Assembly (NCBI RefSeq): GCF_019890635.1
Contig: NZ_JAIOAB010000026.1
Coordinates: 26,282 to 90,281, forward strand
Source: Streptomyces sennicomposti
GTDB lineage: Bacteria > Actinomycetota > Actinomycetes > Streptomycetales > Streptomycetaceae
Length of the DNA stretch: 64,000 bases
Direction of reading: 5' to 3'
Positions 7,410 to 17,320 of the stretch are shown one piece after another; within the stretch, counting starts at the first letter, position 1, and every line of letters begins with the position of its first letter. A model generated the notes under the pieces. It made no database searches. It was not told the origin of the DNA and saw only the letters and a list, made by a program, of their open reading frames with translations. The position numbers were made by a program, and so were the translations under genes.

Positions 7410-10184
7410 GTGCACGCCGTCGTCGCCTCCTGGGTCCGCGTCCGGCTGCGCACCGCGCCGGGCGCCGCGACCGCCCTGGCCGTCCTGGTCGCGCTGACCG
7501 CCTGTCTGGCCGCCGCGCTGCCGCGCGCCCTGGACCGCTACGAGGACGCGGGGCTGCGCCGGGCCGTCGCGCAGGCCGGCCAGGGCCGCAGCAGCGTCTC
7601 CGTGGAGGCCCCCACCCCCGACATCCAGCTCCCGGCGCGGGAACAGGAACAGGCGCTGCGGCCCCCCGCGCTGGGCCGCCAGTACACGCAGATCCTCGAC
7701 GCCGTCCCCGGCCCGCTGACCGTGGACCGGGGCCAGTCCGCGTACGGCGTGAGGTCCGGCGGCAGCCTCGCCGTCTTCGACCCCTGGATCCCCCGGCCCA
7801 GTGGGCTGCCCGCGAAGGTGTCCCTCTACGCGCAGAGCGGGCTCGCCGAGCACTCCACGGTGCGCGCCGGCCGGCTCCCGAAGGCCGACGGCGCGGTCAC
7901 GGCCCGCACCGGCACGGTGGAGGCCGCCGTCTCCGAGGCGACCGCCAGGAGCCTGCACATCCGGGTGGGCTCGGTCGTCCACGTGCCCACCGCCGAGTCC
8001 GGCCCCGCGCTCACCGTCCGCGTCACCGGACTGCTCGCCCCGCGCGACCCCGCCGGCGCCTACTGGTCCGCCACGCCGCTGCTGCGCACCCCGGCCCTGA
8101 TCCAGGTGCCCTCGCCCGACCCCGACCCGCCCAAGTACTGGCTCGGCGCGCTGCTGCTCGCGCCCGAGGCGGCCCCGGCCCTGCTCGGCACCGACGTCTG
8201 GCCGGTGCGGTACTGGCAGCTGGCGCCCGACGCCCGCGCCCTGCACGCCCACGACCTGAAGCCGCTGACGTCCGCCGTCGCCTCCCTGGAGTCGGGTCCC
8301 GCGCTCGGCCGGGCCCGCGCCGTCACCGATCCGGCGACGCAGGCGAGCACCGGCCTCGACGACGTCCTCGGCTCCTACGACCGGCTGCGCTCGGGCGTCG
8401 GCCCGCTGGTGTCGGTCGCCGCGGTCGGCGGCGCGACCGTCGCCGTCGTCGTGCTGCTGATGGCCGGCGGCCTCGCCGCCGACCGCCGCCGCGCCGAACT
8501 CGCCCTGCTGCGCGCCCGCGGCGCCTCCCTGCGCGGGCTGGCCGGACGGCTGCTGGCGGAGACGGCGGTCGTCGCCGTGCCCGCCGGGGCGCTCGGCCTC
8601 GGCGCAGCCCTGCTCGCCGTGCCCGGCGGCCGCGTCCTGCGGCCGGTGGTGGCCGCGGCTGCGGTCACGGCGGTGGCCTGCGCCGCGCTGCCCCTGCGCG
8701 CCGTCCTCGCCCACCGCACGGTCCGGCTGCACGCCCCGCGCGAGGACGCCGCCTCGGTACGGCCCTCCAGGCGCCGTACGGTCGCCGAGCTGACGCTGCT
8801 GGTGATCGCCGCGGGCGCGGTGGAGGCCCTGCGGCGGCGCGGCGTCGCCGACGGCTCGGGGACTTCGGGGACGACGGGCGCCACGGACTCGCCGGGTGCC
8901 TCCGGCGATCAGCTGGTGTCCCTCGCGCCGGTGCTGATCGGGGTGATCGCGGCACTGCTGCTGGTGCGGCTGTACCCGCTGCCGCTGCGCTGGCTGATGC
9001 GCCCGGCGGCCCGGCTGCGCGGAGCGGTGGGCCATCTGTCGCTGGCCCGCGCGGGCCGTACCTCCGTCTCGGCGGTGCTGCCGCTGCTCGCACTGCTGAC
9101 CGCGCTGACCACGGCCGCCTTCGGCGGGTCCGTGCTGACCGGCGTGGCCGAGGCCCGCGACCGCACGGCCCTGAGCGCCGTGGGCGCCGACGCCCGCGTC
9201 CAGGGCGCGGGCGAGCTGCCCGCCGCCCTGGCCGGGCAGCTCCGCCGGACGCCCGGGGTGCGGACGGTGACCGAGGCGGGCGTCGACTACCGGGCCAAGG
9301 CCGGCTCGAGCCTCACCCCGGTGACGCTGGCGGGCGTCGCCCCCGCCGACTACGCGGCGCTGGCCGCCCGCACCGGGCTCGGCGCCTTCCCCGCGGGACG
9401 ACTGCGGCAGCCGGCCGACCACGCCGCCCCGCTGCCCGCGCTGGCCTCCCCGTCCGTCGCCGCCGCACGCGGCACCGCGCCCTTCACGGTCCAGCCGGCC
9501 GACGGCCCGACGGTCACCGTGCGGATCGTCGCCGTCCGCGACCGGACGCCCGCCGTGCCCGGCACCGACTTCCTGGTCGTGGACCGGGCCGGGCTGAACG
9601 GCGGGAAGGCGAGCACGACCACGCTGCTGGTGACCGGCGACCACCTGGACGCGGCGGCCCTGCGCCGGGCGGCCGGCGCCTCGGCGTCCGTGCGGCTGCG
9701 GTCCGCCGAACGGGCCCGGTACGTCGACTCGCCCCTCCAGTCCGGCGCCGAACGCGTCTACCTCGCGGCGGTGGCGGCCGGCGTCGGCTACGCCGTCCTC
9801 GCCCTGCTCCTCGCCCTGCTGCGGGCCGCCCCCGAGCGGGCCGCGCTGCTGGCCCGGCTGCGCACCATGGGCCTCACCCGCGCCCAGGGCCGCCGCCTGC
9901 TCGTCCTGGAGTCCCTGCCGCAGGCGCTGCTGGCCGCGGCGGGCGGCGCGCTGACCGGGTGGGCGACCATCCGGCTGCTCTCCCCCGGCATCGACCTGAC
10001 CGCCGTGGCGCTGCCCGCCTCGGCCGCCTCCGCGGGCGGGGCCGCCCTGCGCACCGACCCGCTCTCCCTGGCACTGCCCGCGACCGCGGTCCTGCTCCTG
10101 GCGGTGGGCGTCGCCGTCGCCCAGGCCTGGTGGACGGGCCGCAGGGGTTCGGTACGGGAGCTGCGGGCGGGGGACGCGCGATGA
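7410..10184 (+). CDS. FtsX-like ABC permease, second of pair
   Basis: 924 residues, GTG start directly after the previous stop, with AGGTGAG as ribosome site. Same architecture as its neighbour but shorter: N-terminal anchor, extracellular domain, membrane block near residues 330-560, second extracellular region, then three C-terminal membrane segments ending LLAVGVAVAQAWWTGRRGSV. The coupling region ERAALLARLRTMGLTRAQGR matches the FtsX family. It likely dimerises with the upstream permease and is driven by the ATPase at 10468. The first bases after its stop look like a degenerate copy of its own end (GGGCGGGGG...GTGAG), part of a repeat-rich spacer. Confidence 0.85.
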   Translation: MHAVVASWVRVRLRTAPGAATALAVLVALTACLAAALPRALDRYEDAGLRRAVAQAGQGRSSVSVEAPTPDIQLPAREQEQALRPPALGRQYTQILDAVPGPLTVDRGQSAYGVRSGGSLAVFDPWIPRPSGLPAKVSLYAQSGLAEHSTVRAGRLPKADGAVTARTGTVEAAVSEATARSLHIRVGSVVHVPTAESGPALTVRVTGLLAPRDPAGAYWSATPLLRTPALIQVPSPDPDPPKYWLGALLLAPEAAPALLGTDVWPVRYWQLAPDARALHAHDLKPLTSAVASLESGPALGRARAVTDPATQASTGLDDVLGSYDRLRSGVGPLVSVAAVGGATVAVVVLLMAGGLAADRRRAELALLRARGASLRGLAGRLLAETAVVAVPAGALGLGAALLAVPGGRVLRPVVAAAAVTAVACAALPLRAVLAHRTVRLHAPREDAASVRPSRRRTVAELTLLVIAAGAVEALRRRGVADGSGTSGTTGATDSPGASGDQLVSLAPVLIGVIAALLLVRLYPLPLRWLMRPAARLRGAVGHLSLARAGRTSVSAVLPLLALLTALTTAAFGGSVLTGVAEARDRTALSAVGADARVQGAGELPAALAGQLRRTPGVRTVTEAGVDYRAKAGSSLTPVTLAGVAPADYAALAARTGLGAFPAGRLRQPADHAAPLPALASPSVAAARGTAPFTVQPADGPTVTVRIVAVRDRTPAVPGTDFLVVDRAGLNGGKASTTTLLVTGDHLDAAALRRAAGASASVRLRSAERARYVDSPLQSGAERVYLAAVAAGVGYAVLALLLALLRAAPERAALLARLRTMGLTRAQGRRLLVLESLPQALLAAAGGALTGWATIRLLSPGIDLTAVALPASAASAGGAALRTDPLSLALPATAVLLLAVGVAVAQAWWTGRRGSVRELRAGDAR

Positions 10185-10467
10185 GGGCGGGCACGCTTCG
10201 GGCGGGGGGCCCGCGTGAGCTACGGGGCCGCCACCGACTCGGGAGCCACGACCGCCGCTGTACGCGCCCTGGCATCCATGAGCGCCGCCGCCCCACGTGC
10301 CCTGGCATCCATCACTGCCGTACCCGCCCTGGCTGCCAGGACCGCCGTATCCGCCCCGGCGCCCCTGACCGCCGTATCCGCTCCGGCCGCCGTGCCGGGA
10401 CCGCAGGAACCGCAGCCGTAGGGACGGCAGGAACCGCAGGAGCCGTAGGAACCGCAGGAGCCGCCCG
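10185..10467. repeat. Repeat-rich spacer inside the exporter operon
   Basis: The 283-base gap between permease and ATPase is made of degenerate direct repeats: CCCTGGCATCCAT occurs twice (near 10269 and 10300), ACCGCCGTATCCGC recurs near 10340-10380, and GGAACCGCAGGAGCC-type units recur at 10406-10462. No convincing gene; a 68-codon open frame here is a low-complexity translation of the repeats. The last unit supplies the AGGAGCC in front of the ATPase start. Confidence 0.7.
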
Positions 10468-11427
10468 ATGACGACGAACCCCACTCTCGCCGACCTGGCC
10501 CGGCGGGCCACCGCGGACCGCACCCAGCCCGCCTACGGCCATGACGCGCTGATCAGCTGCGACCGCCTGGTCCGCATCTTCACCGCCGACGGCGTGGAGG
10601 TGCAGGCCCTCCAGGGCCTCGACCTGCTGGTGCGCCGGGGCGAGCTGCTGGCGCTGGTCGGCGCCTCCGGCAGCGGCAAGTCCACCCTGATGAACATCCT
10701 CGCCGGCCTGGACACGCCCACGGCGGGCGCGGCCCGGGTAGCCGACCACGATCTGCTCGCCATGACCGCGAAGGACCGCCTGCGCTACCGCCGCGAGGTG
10801 GTCGGCTTCGTCTGGCAGCAGACCTCCCGCAACCTCTTGCCGTATCTGACCTCCGCGCAGAACGTCGCCCTGCCCATGCAACTGGCCGGCGGCCGCGCCC
10901 GCACCCGCCGCGCGAAGGCGGAACGCGCGCTGGAGCTGCTGGAGCTGCTGGAGGTCGCCGACTGCCGCGACCGGCGCCCGCACGAGATGTCCGGCGGCCA
11001 GCAGCAGCGGGTGGCGATCGCGGTGGCCCTCGCCAACAACCCGGCCGTGCTGCTCGCCGACGAGCCGACCGGTGAGCTGGACTCCCACACCGGCGAGCAG
11101 ATCTTCGCCGCCTTCCGCACCGCGAACGAGCGCCTGGGCACGACGATCGTGATCGTCACCCACGACCAGGCGGTGGCCACCGAGGTCCGCCGCACGGTCG
11201 CGATCCGCGACGGCCGCACCTCCACGGAGGTGCTGCGCCGCAGCGAGGTGGACGAGGCGACGGGCGACGAGCTGGTGGTGAGCCGCGAGTACGCGATGCT
11301 GGACCGCGCCGGCCGCCTCCAGCTGCCCGCCGAGTACACCCGCGCCCTCGGCATGCGCGACCGGGTCGCCCTGGAACTGGAACCGGACCACATCGCGGTC
11401 CGCCCGGACGACAGCGAACACACCTGA
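10468..11427 (+). CDS. ABC exporter ATPase with AbrB-like C-terminal tail
   Basis: 319 residues. Walker A GASGSGKST (65-73), Q-loop VWQQTSRNLLPY, signature MSGGQQQR and Walker B VLLADEPTGELD place it in the MacB/LolD group that powers FtsX-type permeases; the two permeases directly upstream are its partners. After the H-loop (VTHD) there is an extra ~60 residues ending AGRLQLPAEYTRALGMRDRV followed by ALELEPDHIAVRP. This has the layout of a SpoVT/AbrB swapped-hairpin strand set, normally a dimerisation or DNA-binding element, and is not part of the standard LolD fold. That assignment is from pattern only. Confidence 0.88.
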   Translation: MTTNPTLADLARRATADRTQPAYGHDALISCDRLVRIFTADGVEVQALQGLDLLVRRGELLALVGASGSGKSTLMNILAGLDTPTAGAARVADHDLLAMTAKDRLRYRREVVGFVWQQTSRNLLPYLTSAQNVALPMQLAGGRARTRRAKAERALELLELLEVADCRDRRPHEMSGGQQQRVAIAVALANNPAVLLADEPTGELDSHTGEQIFAAFRTANERLGTTIVIVTHDQAVATEVRRTVAIRDGRTSTEVLRRSEVDEATGDELVVSREYAMLDRAGRLQLPAEYTRALGMRDRVALELEPDHIAVRPDDSEHT

Positions 11428-11566
11428 CCGGCGGCCTCAGCGGACCGACGAACCCGGGGTCGGCGAACCGGCGGATTGGTGCGACCGAGGCCCTGGGCCG
11501 GGGACTGGCGAGCCGGGATCGGCGAACCAGCGGCCCAGAGGCCCAGGAGCCGGTGGCTTCGGCGGC

Positions 11567-11610
11567 CCCTGACATCCAGCGGCACAGCGGACCCTGACAT
11601 CCAGCGGCAC
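11567..11610. repeat. Two copies of the 3' end of the downstream minus-strand gene
   Basis: CCCTGACATCCAGCGGCAC occurs at about 11567-11585 and 11592-11610. On the minus strand each resembles the final codons of the gene that stops at 11634 (TLDVSVR then stop), with a few substitutions. This is the second gene in the window with its end repeated past the stop. Confidence 0.65.
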
Positions 11611-11633
11611 GACGGGGCGACGGCCCCGCGGCC

Positions 11634-12335
11634 TCAGCGGACGCTGACGTCCAGGGTGCCGAGGCCGGAGCGGCGTACGGCGATGGAGCCGTACGGTGTG
11701 CGCAGCCGCAGCCAGGCGCCGGAGGAGAACAGCGCGAGCCCCTCCTCGTCGCCCGCCGCGGGGCCGGCCGCCGGGGGCCGGGAGCGCAGGAAGCCGAGGG
11801 ACTGCGCGGCGTGCACGGCCCGTACCGGCAGCCGGGTGCGGCCGACCGTGCGGGACCAGATCTCCCGCCCGATGGCGTCCAGCTCGGCGCGGGTGTGCCG
11901 CTCGGGCGGCAGTTCCTCGGTGCGGGAGCGGAACTCGGCGACGGCGGCGGACAGCACCGAGCGCAGCGCGCCGGCCGGGGGCAGTCCCGGCTCGGCGCGC
12001 CAGCCGCCGCGCGGGGGCAGGACGCCGGTCCAGGGCGGCCCGGTCACCGCGGCCGGGACGGCGGCCGTGGCGGCCGCCTCGTCCACGGACTCCAGCAGGT
12101 CACCGGCCGAGACGGTCACGTCGAGGGTGACGTCGAGACCGTCCTCGAAGGGCTTGGCGAGGCGGACCGCCCGCACGGCCAGCACCTCGAACGACGCCGG
12201 CCGCCCGAACACGGCGAGCGCCGTGCCCGCCGCCTGGAGGCGTACGGCGGCGGCCCGGTCGTAGTGGAGCAGCCGGGAGAGGAAGGCGGCGAGGTCCGCC
12301 GCTTCCGTGTCGTCGGCGAGGTGGAGGACCGTCAT
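11634..12335 (-). CDS. Conserved hypothetical protein of the ettA operon
   Basis: 233 residues, ATG overlapping the thioesterase stop codon (ATGA), so translation is coupled. Not recognised as a characterised family. The N-terminus looks folded (LHLADDTEAADLAAFLSRLL, then AAVRLQAAGTALAVFGRPA); the middle is Pro/Gly-rich and the C-terminus (GAWLRLRTPYGSIAVRRSGL) is beta-rich. No membrane segment, signal or catalytic motif is evident. It is third in the operon ettA - thioesterase - this gene. The order is familiar from other Streptomyces genomes, but I know of no function for it. Confidence 0.75.
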   Translation of the reverse strand: MTVLHLADDTEAADLAAFLSRLLHYDRAAAVRLQAAGTALAVFGRPASFEVLAVRAVRLAKPFEDGLDVTLDVTVSAGDLLESVDEAAATAAVPAAVTGPPWTGVLPPRGGWRAEPGLPPAGALRSVLSAAVAEFRSRTEELPPERHTRAELDAIGREIWSRTVGRTRLPVRAVHAAQSLGFLRSRPPAAGPAAGDEEGLALFSSGAWLRLRTPYGSIAVRRSGLGTLDVSVR

Positions 12336-12748
12336 GCGGCGACGGCCTCCTCCTCGTCCTCGTCGTCCCGGTACTCCTGGAGGAACTCGCGCTCCTCCGC
12401 GGTGATCCGGCGCGGACGCTGCGCCTCGAAGTCGAAGGGGACGATGACGGTGGAGGCCCGTACGTAGACCGTGTCACCGTCCTTGACCTCGTAGCCGAGG
12501 GTGAAGGAGGCCGCCTTGATCTCCGTCACCCACAGCTCGATGTCCACCGGGGCGTGCCGGTGGACCAGCTGACGCTTGTAGTCGATCTCGTGACGCGCCA
12601 CCACGGACCCCTGCTTGAACTCCTTGTCCGGGCGGAACAGGAAGTCGATACGGGCCTCCTCCAGATAGCGGAGGAACACCACGTTGTTGACGTGGCCGTA
12701 CGCGTCCATGTCCGCCCAGCGCAGCGGGCAGCGGTAGATGTGGCGCAT
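12332..12748 (-). CDS. Hotdog-fold acyl-CoA thioesterase
   Basis: 138 residues. The N-terminus RCPLRWADMDAYGHVNNVVFLRYLEEARIDF carries the 4HBT/YbgC-type signature with the catalytic Asp in WADMDAYGHVNN. These enzymes hydrolyse acyl-CoA thioesters in the cytoplasm; chain length cannot be read from sequence. The gene starts 9 bases after the ettA stop and overlaps the next gene by four bases. The C-terminus is acidic (DEDEEEAVAA). Confidence 0.88.
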   Translation of the reverse strand: MRHIYRCPLRWADMDAYGHVNNVVFLRYLEEARIDFLFRPDKEFKQGSVVARHEIDYKRQLVHRHAPVDIELWVTEIKAASFTLGYEVKDGDTVYVRASTVIVPFDFEAQRPRRITAEEREFLQEYRDDEDEEEAVAA

Positions 12749-12757
12749 CTGCTTCGA

Positions 12758-14422
<1,665 letters not shown>

Positions 14423-14593
14423 GAGAAACCGTCCGGCAACTTGAAATCTGGCAGTGGGCAGATACACCCCATCTTGCCGTACGGCCACCCCTGGGCGGAA
14501 ACGCGTCGGGCCCGGGAACCCTGACCTGCGGTTTCCCGAACGCCACCGGCCACCCGACCGCCCCTGCCGCTCACCCCGCCCCGCCGGACTATC

Positions 14594-15136
14594 GTGCCCT
14601 CCGTGACCAGCGTGCCGGGGCGCCCCCTCCTCTTCCTCGACGTGGACGGCCCGCTCATCCCGTTCGGATCGCCGCCGTCCGATCACCCGCAGACCGTGAC
14701 CGCGCCTTCCCCTCCGTCCCCCGGTCACGGGAATCCGCTGCTGACGCGGCTCGATCCCGGGCTCGGCGCACGCCTCACGGCCCTGGGCTGCGATCTGGTG
14801 TGGGCGACGACCTGGACGGAGGAGGCGAACGAGGTCGTCTCCCCGCGCATCGGACTGCCGAGGCTGCCCGTGGTGGAGTGGCCGGCCTCCCCCGCCGACG
14901 AGGGCCCGCACGGCCTGCACTGGAAGACCCGATGCCTCGTCGAGTGGGCCGACGGCCGCCCGTTCATCTGGGTCGACGACGAGATCACCGCCATGGACCG
15001 CCTGTGGGTCGACGCCGCCCACCCCGGCCCGTCGCTGCTCCACCGCGTGGACCCGGCCGTAGGCCTGGAAGACGCCGACTTCCGCGTACTCACCGAGTGG
15101 CTCGAGGCGGTCACGGCGCACCGAGCCGCCGGGTAA
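14594..15136 (+). CDS. HAD-like hydrolase family protein
   Basis: 180 residues from GTG 14594, or 177 from GTG 14603; neither has a strong ribosome site. The N-terminus RPLLFLDVDGPLIPFG is a HAD motif I with the nucleophile and general acid Asp pair (DVD). A later FIWVDDEIT fits motif IV. The middle segment DLVWATTWTEEANEV matches the actinobacterial HAD-domain protein type often annotated as a secreted or hypothetical phosphatase, though no signal peptide is present here. Substrate unknown. Divergent from ettA. Confidence 0.75.
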   Translation: MPSVTSVPGRPLLFLDVDGPLIPFGSPPSDHPQTVTAPSPPSPGHGNPLLTRLDPGLGARLTALGCDLVWATTWTEEANEVVSPRIGLPRLPVVEWPASPADEGPHGLHWKTRCLVEWADGRPFIWVDDEITAMDRLWVDAAHPGPSLLHRVDPAVGLEDADFRVLTEWLEAVTAHRAAG

Positions 15137-15193
15137 GGTGACGATCTTCGGACGGCGCAAGCCCGTACGGAGTCCTCGAAGGCCCGGTGCCTC

Positions 15194-15961
15194 ATGCCGC
15201 TCACCGACCATCCCGCAGACCGCCGTCTCAGTGCCGCTCTGACCGATCTCTCCGTCACTTTCCGGGGCATGACGGCACATCCGGACGAGGACAACTGCGT
15301 ATGCCACTGGGGCAGCCCGGACGACCTCGCCCTTCTCAAGACGCCGGACGTGGAACTGGAACCGGACCTGCTGCGCCGGACCTGGCAGGCCGTCGACTGG
15401 ACCGATCACGCGGCCGTACTGCGCCGCATCCTGCCGCAGTTCGCCAGAGCCCTGGTCGCCGACCTCGCGGAACCCCTGTTCGGCCTGGAGGAGGCCGGAT
15501 ACTGCCTCGCCCGGGGCCGCTGGCAGCAGTGGCCCGCGGAACACGCCGGTCCGGTACGCGAGTTCCTGCACGCGTGGTGGGCGCAGAGCCTCACCGATCC
15601 CGACGCGGCCGTTCCGGCGCACCAGGTCTTCGTGATGTGTGCCGAGGCGTCCGGGACGGTCGGCCCGTGGCTCGCCGACTGGGAGAGGCGGACCGGGCAC
15701 CTCAGCGACCGGCGTCTCGCCGAGACGGTCGCGGAATGGGAGTACGACCTCCTGGGCGAAAGCCTGCCGTGGACCGTCCACTGGTACGAGCACGACGAGG
15801 AGGAGATACGCGCCGAACTGGTCGCCTGGCTCCTCGACCACGCCGCGCCCCGGCTCCGCGCGTCGGGCGCACCGGCGGACCTGCGCCACCGCATACGCCT
15901 GCTCGGACTCACCGACGAGGACCGCTGGACAGACCCGCACTGGCCCGGCCACCGCTACTGA
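15194..15961 (+). CDS. Conserved actinobacterial protein of unknown function
   Basis: 255 residues, ATG start. Acidic, Trp-rich and soluble; segments such as DNCVCHWGSPDDLALLKTPD and REFLHAWWAQSL suggest an all-helical domain. Similar proteins are common and multi-copy in Streptomyces, but I do not know a function. The 3' end overlaps the convergent gene at 15955 by seven bases. Confidence 0.7.
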   Translation: MPLTDHPADRRLSAALTDLSVTFRGMTAHPDEDNCVCHWGSPDDLALLKTPDVELEPDLLRRTWQAVDWTDHAAVLRRILPQFARALVADLAEPLFGLEEAGYCLARGRWQQWPAEHAGPVREFLHAWWAQSLTDPDAAVPAHQVFVMCAEASGTVGPWLADWERRTGHLSDRRLAETVAEWEYDLLGESLPWTVHWYEHDEEEIRAELVAWLLDHAAPRLRASGAPADLRHRIRLLGLTDEDRWTDPHWPGHRY

Positions 15962-16356
15962 GGGCCCCACGGGCGCGACGACTCCCACAGCCGCACGCCC
16001 CTTGCCTGCATGAGGACGGCATGGGTGGAGCGATGTGCGAGTGGCACGAAGAGAACCGGACGGATTGTCCACGTGATCCGGGTGGTGGCGTGGGTGATCG
16101 TCACTGTGCAGGGTTCTCGGCGCAGTAAGGCTCGGCGAGTGTCGATGCGGTTGTCGTAGAGCCACGTCCATGCCTCGTCGGAGGCGTCCACGTCGAGGGC
16201 CGGTGAGATGGTGCGGAGCGCCACCGCGACCCATCGGTCGGCCTCGGCTGCCGAGTAGGCGTCGAAGGATGCCACGAGCGTCGGGCTCTTCGTTCCACTC
16301 CTCACAGGTTCGGTCCAGCACTCGCACCAGTAGCCGCGTCGGAGTGTCTTGGTCAC
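15955..16356 (-). CDS. Small unknown protein coupled to an anti-sigma-like ATPase
   Basis: 133 residues from GTG 16356, which overlaps the stop of the upstream gene as GTGA, so it is likely made by coupled translation. Not recognised. It has a short Cys pair (GYWCECW) near the start, a Trp-rich middle (DEAWTWLYDNRIDTRRALLR) and a beta-rich second half (TVTITHATTRITWTIRP). The coupling suggests a partner of the ATP-binding protein, for example in regulation. A longer in-frame extension upstream reads through the ATPase gene in another frame and is unlikely to be real. Confidence 0.6.
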   Translation of the reverse strand: MTKTLRRGYWCECWTEPVRSGTKSPTLVASFDAYSAAEADRWVAVALRTISPALDVDASDEAWTWLYDNRIDTRRALLRREPCTVTITHATTRITWTIRPVLFVPLAHRSTHAVLMQARGVRLWESSRPWGPQ

Positions 16357-16790
16357 GGCCGGCGGTCTCCGGGGCGCGCAGAGCACGGGGTCGGAGACCC
16401 AGGGCGTACCTGGGTGAGTAGTTCTGCGGTGACGGTGCGCCCCTCGGCGCCGCCCTGGACCGTGACGCTGTCGGCGAGAGCCGTGACCATGGCGAGGCCG
16501 CGGCCGTGAGTGGAGTCGGAGGCCGGGCACTGGACCTCGGGAGTGGTCACACAGCTTCCGGAGTCGGTCACGGCGACAGTCACTGCCGGCTCGGAAACGG
16601 TGAGCGCCACGCCGAAGCTGCCGCCGGAACCGCCACTGGCCGTGTGCATCACAGCGTTGGTGCCGAGTTCAGTGACGATCAGCGCTGCGTCTTCAGCGCG
16701 GGGGTGGCCGTCCAGCACCATGCGCGTCCACGTGCGCGCGGCACGGAGTTCTCGGGGATCGCCGGGAAAGCTGCGTCGATGGGTCGGCAT
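16353..16790 (-). CDS. HATPase_c-type ATP-binding protein (RsbW-like anti-sigma)
   Basis: 145 residues from ATG 16790, chosen because GGAGG lies at the right distance. Conserved N box LIVTELGTNAVMHTA binds Mg-ATP, followed by VAVTDSGS and THGRGLAMV (G boxes). These are the marks of the small serine-kinase/anti-sigma regulators that are abundant in Streptomyces. The length fits a stand-alone domain. It probably phosphorylates or sequesters an anti-sigma-factor antagonist or sigma factor not encoded here. Divergent from the ABM/XRE operon with a palindrome in between. Confidence 0.85.
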   Translation of the reverse strand: MPTHRRSFPGDPRELRAARTWTRMVLDGHPRAEDAALIVTELGTNAVMHTASGGSGGSFGVALTVSEPAVTVAVTDSGSCVTTPEVQCPASDSTHGRGLAMVTALADSVTVQGGAEGRTVTAELLTQVRPGSPTPCSARPGDRRP

Positions 16791-16885
16791 GGCGTCCTCC
16801 ATGAGCGATGACCTGCCTCTTTGCACGGGGCAACTCGATCTACGGGCCGACGTCGAGAGAATGACCCGTAGGATTTGTACTGGCA

Positions 16886-16926
16886 CCGTACTCAGAGTAC
16901 GGATACCAGGGGAGCGGATCCGTACT
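16886..16926. promoter_or_regulatory. Candidate operator between divergent operons
   Basis: Perfect inverted repeat CCGTACT-CAG-AGTACGG at 16886-16902 and a third copy of the half-site CCGTACT at 16920-16926, 34 bases after the first. It lies between the anti-sigma-like gene and the ABM/XRE pair, where a regulator such as the XRE protein could act on both. No protein is proven to bind it. Confidence 0.55.
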
Positions 16927-17005
16927 TTTCATACGAGCTCCATGGCGCATAGCGTCAGCCTGAGGGCGATGCCGACTTGGGTCACCGACGGAGGAAGGAC
17001 CGCGC

Positions 17006-17320
17006 ATGTTCGGACTGATGGTGCGTTTCACCTGCAAGGACGCCGCTGCGGCGGCGGCGTTCGACGACCTCGTGGCGCGCACTGGTGAGCACATTCGTGC
17101 GCATGAACCCGGAACGGTGATCTACGCCGTACACCGCGTTGACGGTCGCCCCTTGGAGCGCGTGTTCTACGAGCTCTACCGGGACGAAGACGCCTTCGAG
17201 GAGCACGAGTCGAAGGACTACGTGCGTCTCTTCCTCGCCGAGCGGGAGCAGTACCTTTCCGCCACAGAGGTCGATCGCCTGGACTTCGTGTCGGGCAAGG
17301 GAGTGCAAGTTGAGCAGTGA
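17006..17320 (+). CDS. Antibiotic biosynthesis monooxygenase (ABM) family protein
   Basis: 104 residues, ATG behind GGAGGAAGG. The pattern FGLMVRFTCKD..AAFDDLV, HEPGTVIYAVHR, FYELYRDEDAFEEHE and SKDYVRLF is the dimeric ferredoxin-like ABM/YgiN fold. Such proteins act on quinones or small aromatics, or only bind ligands. It overlaps the downstream regulator by 11 bases, suggesting that it supplies or senses the ligand for that regulator. Confidence 0.85.
   Translation: MFGLMVRFTCKDAAAAAAFDDLVARTGEHIRAHEPGTVIYAVHRVDGRPLERVFYELYRDEDAFEEHESKDYVRLFLAEREQYLSATEVDRLDFVSGKGVQVEQ

Noticed and set aside
10215..10421. A 68-codon open frame between permease and ATPase
   Set aside because: It only translates the degenerate repeats of the spacer and has no ribosome site or domain.
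4149..10523. A 2124-codon open frame antisense to the exporter permeases
   Set aside because: It is the mirror of strongly GC3-biased genes, has Gln/Gly/Arg-rich composition without domains, and the plus-strand genes have clear families.
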